From Bicyclus anynana (lineage: Eukaryota; Arthropoda; Insecta; Lepidoptera; Nymphalidae), in assembly GCF_947172395.1 (NCBI RefSeq), contig NC_069105.1:2294001-2358000 (forward strand): DNA of 64,000 nucleotides, read 5' to 3'. The notes under the pieces were generated by a model. It was not told the origin of the DNA. It saw only the letters and a list, made by a program, of their open reading frames with translations, and ran no database searches. Below, piece by piece: positions 56,480 to 64,000 of the stretch (position 1 is its first letter; every line of letters begins with the position of its first letter). The position numbers and the translations under genes were made by a program.

Positions 56480-57160
56480 TATAAAGTTTTTCTCCCTGAT
56501 TTAAAAACCATTTCCCTGTAAGAAAACTTAAAAGATTTTATGAATTTCTCAAAATTGCTTAATTTAGTATTTATTAAATTGAAGTTATCTTTGTATAGAG
56601 GTTGCTTATGGATATTATCAAAATCATCCATATCTAAATCATTCATACAAAATGCAAGTGTTTCAGTAACAGATTTATTAAAAGTTTGGGCTGCAAGATA
56701 TACCTTCATTATTTGTTTTTTGTATTGAACATGACGACGTCTTAGTTTATTTGCTAAATGTAGGCCTTCGTTTTCTTGTAAAATATTTAATTTATTAATA
56801 TACTATTGTATCGTTGTTATAGTTAATAATGTTTTTGTTTAATCTGCTAAAGAAATTCTTACTAGTTTTAGCATGTGACAGGCATCTGGTATAATTTGGT
56901 TTGACCTTCAATACAAATTTCTGATTTGATATTACTATCGTCATCAAAACGTGTACCCAAAATTTTAGCCATTGCAAAATTTGCAGGACAACCATCAAAA
57001 GTAATAGAAATTATTTCTACAAACAAGTTAATACAATTACGCATTATTACGCGACTCATCCCTCTCTCTACGATAATAGTCACTAGCAATTTCCAATTAT
57101 CATTGACAGCTGTCACCAGAAATACTAACGGCCAGTTTCTTCATCAAAAGTAACAGTCAA
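56480..57160 (-). pseudogene. P-element/THAP9-like transposase fragment, array 2 copy 2
   Basis: The same blocks as copy 1, with a longer N-terminal piece (VNDNWKLLVTIIVERG) and the SITFDGCPANFAM block. A PDACHMLKLVRISLAD segment near 56850-56900 is only partly kept in copy 1. FEKFIKSFKFSYREMVFK lies near the C-terminal end. Interrupted by stops. Confidence 0.8.
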
Positions 57161-57869
57161 AGTACAACTGGCTATAAATGTTTAGCTGCAGTAAAATCTA
57201 AAGTAGATGATGACGTTATGTTAAAGTTTTAGATTATGCTTGTGGAATTTAAAGGTATGTGACGAATTATCTAAGGGGTAATGTGGGCTTTACATTTGAA
57301 AACTTGCGGTAAAATACTCCTGTCCCGGTTTAAACTTTACTCACACATGAATAAGACCGGTAGGAACACTGCGAAGTTAGCGCGCGGACGCCACGCGACG
57401 CCATCTTGTCAGTAGCGAACGATTTGTGACAGGAGGCACAACACTGGCTGGATTTATAATACTTCGTCACAAAGAAATGTAAGTATTCTGATTTATTTGT
57501 TATTAAGTAATAAATTAAAGTAACTTTATTAAATATTAGACTTAATAGTGTACCACTACTGCTGGGTTTTTAAGAACCTTAGTGGGTTAACTAACAAAAG
57601 CAACAGAGTATGTCCAACAATTGTAACATTAAAACACCACAGCTAGTTCAGTAACGGAACATAAATTTATAGGTCGTGGTACACCCACGACACTGCTAAT
57701 TTATCTTCTTCTGCAACGGTGAGAGCCTACGTTTCTCATGCACAGGTACCGGTACCGGTCTTATACTTCCGGTCTTATAAGGGTTATGTACACTAAAAGT
57801 TATATGGCTTGCTGAACAGTTTCGAGGAAAGTGAAACCATCTTTGTTTCCTAATTTCTCACTAGATGTT

Positions 57870-58160
57870 ACACATTGTTGATGCATATATCAAGCAGCTG
57901 GGCAAATATGCCGACATACTAACGTCGTGTCTTGAAAGGAGTTCTATATAGCAGGATGAGCATATCCGCCAAATCTACATCACCCAAATGTTTATTATAC
58001 TCTTTGACCACTTGTGGACAGTTGACTTCTAATTTCTGTTTGGCGTCTTTGCAAGTAGCGTTTGATTTTCTCTACCGGTTCTGTACCTACAAAAGTACTG
58101 ACCAACGTTACGACTTTGTTGTCATTCCAACACGCACGATTGCCAGGCGTTACTCTTAAC
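57870..58160 (-). pseudogene. piggyBac transposase C-terminal fragment, array 2 copy 2
   Basis: Same as 55840-56115, with small substitutions (for example a TCA for TCC-type change in the LGGVDLAD region). Confidence 0.8.
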
Positions 58161-58430
58161 AAACAAATGCGTATTCAGTTTGATGTGGCAGGGTATAGAG
58201 CGAAGGACCAGGCCTCGATTGGAGACCAGGGCTGAATGAGGATGATGTGGACGGACTTGGGTAGAGGAATGCGGGGATGGAGGTTGCTTGGTTGGAATTA
58301 CCTTGGCGGATGTACGCCACGCTTGGTGTAGCGGCCGTGCTAGGTGGTGCAGAGGCGGCAGCGAGCGTCGGTCGCCTCCTTTGCGTGATGCGACGACGAT
58401 GCAGGTGTTGGCGTAGGTGTAGGAGCATGG

Positions 58431-59599
58431 TAATACACGGCACTTTTATATAGTATATTATTTGAACATATTATGCAGTTAGAAAGTCGTGTTTCCTATA
58501 TCTATAAAGTTTTTCTCCCTGATTTAAAAACCATTTCCCTGTAAGAAAATTTAAAAGATTTTATGAATTTCTCAAAATTGCTTAATTTAGTATTTATTAA
58601 ATTGAAGTTATATTAGTATAGAGGTTGCTTATGGATGATATTATCAAAATCATCCATATCTAAATCATTCATACAAAATGCAAGTGTTTCAGTAACAGAT
58701 TTACTGAAAGTTTGGGCTGCAAGATATACCTTCATTATTTGTTTTTTGTATTGAACATGACGACGTCTTAGTTTATTTGCTAAATGTAGGCCTTTTCTTG
58801 TAACATATTTAATTAATTAATATACTCCCGCAATATTGTATCGTTGTTATAGTTAATAATGTTTTTTTTAATCTGCTAAAGAAATTCTTACTAGTTTTAG
58901 CATGTGACAGGCATCTGGTATAATTTGGTTTGACCTTCAATACAAATTTCTGATTTGATATTACTATCGTCATCAAAACGTGTACCCAAAATTTTAGCCA
59001 TTGCAAAATTTGCAGGACAACCGTCAAAAGTAATAGAAATTATTTCTACAAACAAGTTAATACAATTACGCATTATTACGCGACTCATCCCTCTCTCTAC
59101 GATAATAGTCACTAGCAATTTCCAATTATCATTGACAGCTGTCACCATAAACACTAACGGCCAGTTTCTTCATCACAAGTAACAGTCAAAGTCAAAGTAC
59201 AACTGGCTGTAAATGTTTAGCTGCAGTAAAATCTAAAGTAGATGATGACGTTATGTTAAAGTTTTAGATTATGCTTGTGGAATTTAAAGGTATGTGACGA
59301 ATTATCTAAGGGGTAATGTGGGCTTTACATTTGAAAACTTGCGGTAAAATACTTCTGTCCCGGTTTAAACTTTACTCACACATGAATAAGACCGGTAGGT
59401 ACACTGCGAAGTTAGCGCGCGGACTCCACGCGACGCCATCTTGTCAGTAGTGAACGATTTGTGACAGGTGGCACAGCACTGGCTGGATTTATAATACTTC
59501 GTCATAAAGAAATGTAAGTATTCTGTTTATAATATATTCTCTAATATTAAAACACCTGAGCTAGTTTAGTAACGGGACATAAATTTATAGGTCGTGGGT
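58431..59599. repeat. Tandem array 2, copy 3 (partial, about 1.2 kb)
   Basis: Follows the unit up to the CATAAATTTATAGGTCGTGG block but lacks about 90 bases after 59524. It breaks off at 59599 into different sequence, so the piggyBac and GC-rich parts are missing. Confidence 0.9.
58590..59185 (-). pseudogene. P-element/THAP9-like transposase fragment, array 2 copy 3
   Basis: Same blocks as copy 2, including VFMVTAVNDNWKLL, TFDGCPANFAMAKILG and LAAQTFSKSVTETLAF. Not functional. Confidence 0.8.
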
Positions 59600-59749
59600 G
59601 TACGGCCTGTCTGTTGCCACTCCGCAGCGCAATACTCTCCTTGTGATTTTTGGCCGAAGATGTTGAGCGGCCTTCCGAGCACGGACATGTATACAGGAGT
59701 GGCACAGCGTTCCAGGTCTTCCTCGTACTGTCCTCGTAAGCCGTGTCGC

Positions 59750-60175
59750 TTTGATAAAAAACATTTCTAAATTGTATGTACCGAACTTCATAATTGGGTA
59801 TGGTAAGAGAAGGCTGGAATATATTGTCCCAACAATCTTTAACGATTTTCCGGATGCGGTAAAGAATCTTCTAAAAGATTCTAATATACTCACGAACGTA
59901 CATAAGCGGAAACTAAAGAGTTATTTTTTGGGACAGCCTGTGTAGCGTCGCAGCACCGGTTCACTCACACTTTTATTTAACTACCCTATAATGATTATTC
60001 TTGGTATTTATCCTCTTCTGTTTGTTAATTGCTTTTGTTCCTAAATATTGTATTATATAATAATAACCTGTGCACGGTAAAACCAACTGTGGTTTGTGTT
60101 GCACTATGGTGAGGCTTAATTTAAATGTGTTTTTTGTTGAATAATAAATAAATAAAAAATAAAAATAATTTATAG
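59750..60175 (+). mobile_element. LINE 3' end (ORF2 C-terminus, 3' UTR and A-rich tail)
   Basis: The frame ending at 59945 has NFIIGYGKRRLEYIVPTIFN and LKSYFLGQPV. This resembles the C-terminus of abundant lepidopteran LINE ORF2 proteins. A 200-base UTR and a (AATAAATA)n tail at about 60142-60172 follow. Everything upstream is missing. Confidence 0.65.
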
Positions 60176-60433
60176 TTTTATGTACCGGCGATAGCTGCGT
60201 TACAATGGCATGTAATTTTTATGGTTTTAATCGAAAGTAACGGTTAACAGTGCCGTCTTAAGTCTCTTCTGCGGCTGGGTGCGGGATTCAGCCTGACCTC
60301 GGCGCCATCGTTTTTTTTGTGTCAATCAATCAATGTGACACGCGACTGATGATACACTGCAGTATGAAAGGGGTCCTAGTCAACCATGAAAACACAATAC
60401 ACGTAATTTTGATAATTTATTTGTTACTCTAAA

Positions 60434-60560
60434 ACAGTGGTTCCCAAACTTATTTTGTCTACTGCCCACTTTGAGAATAAATATTTTTTTAGCGCCCCCA
60501 TTTTTTCACCTATTTAAAAACCACTATAACTTCAAATTGAATTAATTAACTACTTATTGT
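60434..60560 (+). mobile_element. hAT-type terminus fragment
   Basis: CAGTGGTTCCCAAACTTATT followed by CTGCCCACTTTGAGAA is a typical end of hAT non-autonomous elements. No matching opposite end was found. Confidence 0.5.
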
Positions 60561-61415
60561 GAGCTATATATGTATATTATGTATATTAACGGAGAATTCT
60601 AAACGAAACTTTTACTATAACCCGCTACTTGAAACCTGAGCGCAGTAGGTAACATACTGTGCGGGTAGGCCGTTGATAATAGAATGAATTTAAAAAAACA
60701 AACTACGGCAATTTAAATGTAATTTTTATTAACTTAGGTTTATTCATAGATACTGGTGCCGGCCCTGGACGGTGATGACGCGTAGATGGTCGCGTAGGTA
60801 GTTATGCGCAGATGCGTGAAGTTAACTCGTACGTAGCTTGGCTTGGATTAGCCGTACTTAGCCTGGCTTGGCCGTACTGAGCCGTACTTATCTGTACTTG
60901 GTCGTCCTAAGCCGTGGTTGGCTCCTGGAATGGACATAGCACACCTAATTAGTGATAGCTACATCGATTCGTCCTGGTTACCATTCATCGGCAGATGTGC
61001 AACACGGATTGTACATACGCATAGTAGAAATGCCGATGTGGTGGAAACAACCAGAACGAAGTTACAATAATTATTATCTAAAATGTTTTAAGAGCTGAAG
61101 GCTAAGAAAAAGAACAAAGAAATCATTACGTTAAAATTACAAAAATATGTGGGTGGATATAAAACTAAGATGATACAATTCTAATATTACATTACTAATG
61201 AGTTGGCAATTAATATGATGTTACTATGAATTTAAAGGAATGAATCTACTATTGAAATGAAATGAAATAAATAATAATAAAAAAGCTGAAAATAAGACAT
61301 TATAAAAAGTTAAAACAAAATGAACAAAGAAACAAGCTATCGACAAAATGAGATTGATATTACGTAATAGTGGTTTTAATGTGCCAATCTAAACTTACCC
61401 TAAATCAACACAGTA
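60561..61415. other. No gene seen; short degenerate repeats at 60835-60920
   Basis: GCCGTACTTAGCCTGGCTTG-type words recur four or five times around 60840-60915. The rest is AT-rich without recognised features. Confidence 0.4.
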
Positions 61416-61555
61416 CAGTGGACCCCCGGTAATCCGGCAAACATTATGCAGGGCAGTGTCGGACTATCGAATTTGTCGGATTATAGAGCACTGCCTAAGA
61501 CCCCTAAAGTCCGGATTTTTTTTACGAAAGAGTACCTTGTAATCCGACAAATTAC
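61416..61555 (+). mobile_element. Pogo-like element terminus, copy 1
   Basis: Preceded by TA, it starts CAGTGGACCCCCGGTAATCC, a typical pogo/Tigger end. About 139 bases are shared with 63863-64000. Inside, TAATCCG(G/A)CAAA and its inverse TTTGTCGGATTA recur. The opposite end is not seen. Confidence 0.7.
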
Positions 61556-62480
61556 ATATCTAATGACGAGAGTCTATAAATGTATTATACGTACATATGT
61601 ATGTACATACATACTTTGAAGTACAAATCAGACTTAATTTATGTAAGTCGAATTTAGTAAATTAAATAACAATTGAGAGCGTACGTTTTATTATAAAATT
61701 AAGCATAAATGCACATACATATCTACCAAAATAATCAAGAATTATTAATCAAAATCATGTCGTGAATACTATATCAAATTATGAAGCTTTGAAATATTCA
61801 TCAATTTTTTTTGTTTAAGGTTGTTATAACGCGAGATCAGAGCTTTGTCCCTCAGTCTTCACAAAAGTAAAAGTTCGTTGTAGGATGTACCATTCTCTTC
61901 AGCCCATTGTAAACTGCGACCGCGCAGGCCCACAGGGTTGGAGGCCGCAGGCCCACGCGTCACAAAGAGAAAAAAATGATGTGTCGGAACTTATGTTCAA
62001 TCCAGCTCCAGAGGTCCTGGGTTCCAGTCCACCTGGTCACTGTATGCTATTTCCTACTAAACTAACCTAACCTACCTAATTGAGACTGTGAGGCTCTTTG
62101 GATGAAATAATAAACACTCACACAGAAAGTCCAGAAATTCTTTATTTGTCAGTTATTTCTTATTAGAAAACTAGTTACTATGATAAATCATATACGCTTA
62201 GTGCGAGTGATGTTTTTCTCGTCCCATGGAGGAAAGAAGATGTGGGTTACTTGGACCGGACTCAAAGGCTCTAATGTCCCGGTATCTCAGTCGTTGAATT
62301 GAGAGCCCGTGGGTCCAAATCACACTACCGGTCACCAACCAACCAAACTGAAAATTTGTTTATTTTCCCACATTCCCACCTCCGTAAGAGAAAGCATAAC
62401 TAAACCTTTAATTAAGCATGTACTTCTATAGAATCCTCAAACAGCATAATATTTGCTGTTGGACAAAATTACACAAAGTA
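61556..62480. other. No gene seen
   Basis: Mixed sequence. The tRNA-like words at 62285-62335 are too imperfect to call a SINE. A small plus-strand frame at 61885-62070 has no recognised domain. Confidence 0.35.
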
Positions 62481-62489
62481 TCATAATAT

Positions 62490-62592
62490 ACCAAAATACC
62501 GCGTACAAAATACTAAATACAAAATACCACGTACAGAATACAAAATACCAAAATATCACGTACAGAATACAAAATACCAAAATACCACCATA
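62490..62592 (+). repeat. Minisatellite, AAAATACCACGTACAGAATAC-like units
   Basis: Words AAAATACC, ACGTACAGAATAC and AAAATACCAAAATA recur in order about three to four times with a roughly 30-base period. Confidence 0.75.
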
Positions 62593-62664
62593 AATCGTTA
62601 AGCACTAAACTTTAAATTATATCCGAACACGGTTCAGATCCAATGTCCAAATATCCAAAATCCC

Positions 62665-62681
62665 CCCCCCCCCCCCGAAAT
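62665..62681 (+). repeat. Poly-C run
   Basis: A run of about 16 C in otherwise AT-rich DNA. The exact length may be unreliable. Confidence 0.7.
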
Positions 62682-63059
62682 TAACACTGTATAGATATGT
62701 TCTCGTCCATAACACCGAAGATTAACGCAAGCTTGGCAAACAGGATAGGACTGACCTTGTCTGGGTCTTTACCCGGTTATATGTCCTGCCGGACTCCCTT
62801 GACCTGGTACGGCTACTCCGTCTCCTTCAGCTTGCGACGTTCCCGGATGTTGTAACCGGCAAATGACTATCTTCTTAAAGCCTTCCACGAATCCCGCGAC
62901 GTCACGACGGATTTGTACAACCTCTTCGAAACTCGTAAAAACTCATAAATTACCCTTTTACATTCTCAAAGGTTCTCGAAACTCATTCTTATATCTTTCT
63001 TTCTTATTTTTCCTATTTTTATTTTTTTTCCACTGAAACGAAGAAATGACACGTCATTG

Positions 63060-63376
63060 TTAAGTTCTACCGGCGTGGTCAATGACCCCGCCCAATGTCC
63101 CGTAAGGTGAAAAGTATTTCTTACCTGATAATATCAGTTCTCTCTAGCCCACCCAAATATTAAATTTAGTCGCTATACGAATTCATGGCCAACGGGAACT
63201 GGAACAAAGATTTATACATTCTTTAACAGCGGCCATTTTGTAATACCTGAATGTGCAAAAAATATGTACTCACGGAAGACTCCTGTGATTTTCCCAAGAC
63301 TTAATAAAACTTATATTTTCAATGAGCTGAACATAATATTTTAGTTAAGGTTTTTGGTCTCAGCAGACCTGCTACA
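63060..63376 (-). other. Probable LTR of a minus-strand retrotransposon (part)
   Basis: On the minus strand the purine tract CCGGGGGGAAGGA (63394-63382) looks like a polypurine tract. It is followed by TTTAATGTAGCAGGTCTGCT, so an LTR would start at about TGTAGCAGG and run to lower coordinates. No second LTR or pol domain was found to confirm it. Confidence 0.4.
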
Positions 63377-63862
63377 TTAAATCCTTCCCCCCGGATATTT
63401 TTGTTCAGCTCATGGTGGCTGTTTCCAGAAAATGACCGAAACCCTGTCTTCGGCGAGAACTTTGCTCACACGTTTTCGTTCGACGCATCAAAAAATTTGT
63501 TCGTTCATACAAATCTTAACTATAACAATAGAAAATCTTTATCCCTTTTATTTTTGTATTCACAAATCATAAGCTTGCCAACACCATTCTAGTGCCTTAT
63601 TATATGTTTTTGAACCCCCACGACGTTTGTTTTACCCGAAAATTGCCAATTTGCACACTCCGACCCTGAAACGAAACGCAATCTCACACAAAGAGACACG
63701 CTCCTGTCGCCATCTATGGTTTAGACGCCCATTCACTAGCGACCCATAATATAATCAATTCTTCGCACCTTTTATGAGCGCGTTTTGTACGGATTTCGTC
63801 ATCATACCAACAGATGGCGCTTTACACCGTCACAATCTGCGGCCGGTTTATGAAGCACAGTA

Positions 63863-64000
63863 CAGTGGACACCCGGTAATCCGGCAAACATTATGCAGGG
63901 CAGTGTCGGACTATCGAATTTGTCGGATTATAGAGCACTGCCTAAGACCCGTATAGTCCGGTTTTTTTTACGAAAGAGTACCTTGTAATCCGACAAATTA
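63863..64000 (+). mobile_element. Pogo-like element terminus, copy 2, running off the window
   Basis: Preceded by TA, it starts CAGTGGACACCCGGTAATCC and matches 61416-61555 with only a few differences up to the window end. Confidence 0.7.

Larger units (their letters stand above)
56408..58430. repeat. Tandem array 2, copy 2 (about 2.0 kb)
   Basis: Repeats copy 1 without the 199-bp insertion. Contains the P-type fragment (56480-57160, minus) and the piggyBac fragment (57870-58155, minus). Confidence 0.9.

Noticed and set aside
56253..58443. GC-rich frames at 56253-56459 (+) and 58156-58443 (-)
   Set aside because: They are the same GC-rich repeat block in two array copies, open on opposite strands with no domain, so low stop density explains them.
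62280..62340. tRNA-like words (TATCTCAGTCG and GGGTCCAAATC)
   Set aside because: The boxes are imperfect and no SINE body or A-rich tail follows.

Overview
The window looks like a transposon-dense stretch of insect nuclear DNA, most likely from a moth or butterfly. It is AT-rich and eukaryotic, with GT-AG introns and no operons. It holds two tRNA-derived SINEs of kinds I know from Lepidoptera, a TED/17.6-like errantivirus remnant with a tRNA-Ser primer site, and fragments of nearly every insect transposon class. I saw no bacterial genes, rRNA or CRISPR. The only candidate for an ordinary cellular gene is a small THAP-domain gene on the minus strand at 44869-45830, and it could also be transposon-derived.

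Layout. 1-5830: a decayed errantivirus (Gypsy) whose gag leader is present twice, flanking a truncated THAP/P-element transposase, followed by the end of a BEL/Pao pol. 6361-9240: a complete PIF/Harbinger element. 10057-14530: a second Harbinger (Harb-3), internally deleted and split by a third (Harb-2, 10344-13284). 13514-28679: a tandem triplication of about 5 kb per unit. Each unit starts inside Harb-3 and ends inside a Gypsy gag, and the junctions create an in-frame gag/Harbinger fusion ORF. 28680-30390: the rest of that Gypsy. 30644-31050: a Harbinger end fragment with a 31-bp-arm hairpin. 31738-35640: a Jockey LINE split by a fourth complete Harbinger (Harb-4, 32073-35380).

35700-42130: fragments of pogo and LINEs, three SINEs and a hAT MITE. 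42968-43994: a 1-kb hAT MITE. 48560-53000: a nest of piggyBac, LINE, hAT and a TRIM-like LTR element. 53525-53830: BEL/Pao gag. 54183-59599: a second tandem triplication, made of P-element-like and piggyBac fragments. 59750-64000: a LINE 3' end, two copies of a pogo-like terminus, a minisatellite and an LTR boundary.

How the genes work together. The most distinctive system is the Harbinger architecture. Each element carries a plus-strand MADF/Myb-like DNA-binding partner and a minus-strand DDE transposase. Each gene has two exons, and exon 2 of each lies wholly inside the intron of the other, giving the order +E1, -E2, +E2, -E1. Three separate families in the window (Harb-1, Harb-2, Harb-4) keep this zipper layout with no exon overlap. 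Everything else is largely eroded parasite sequence whose nesting order can be read from target-site duplications.
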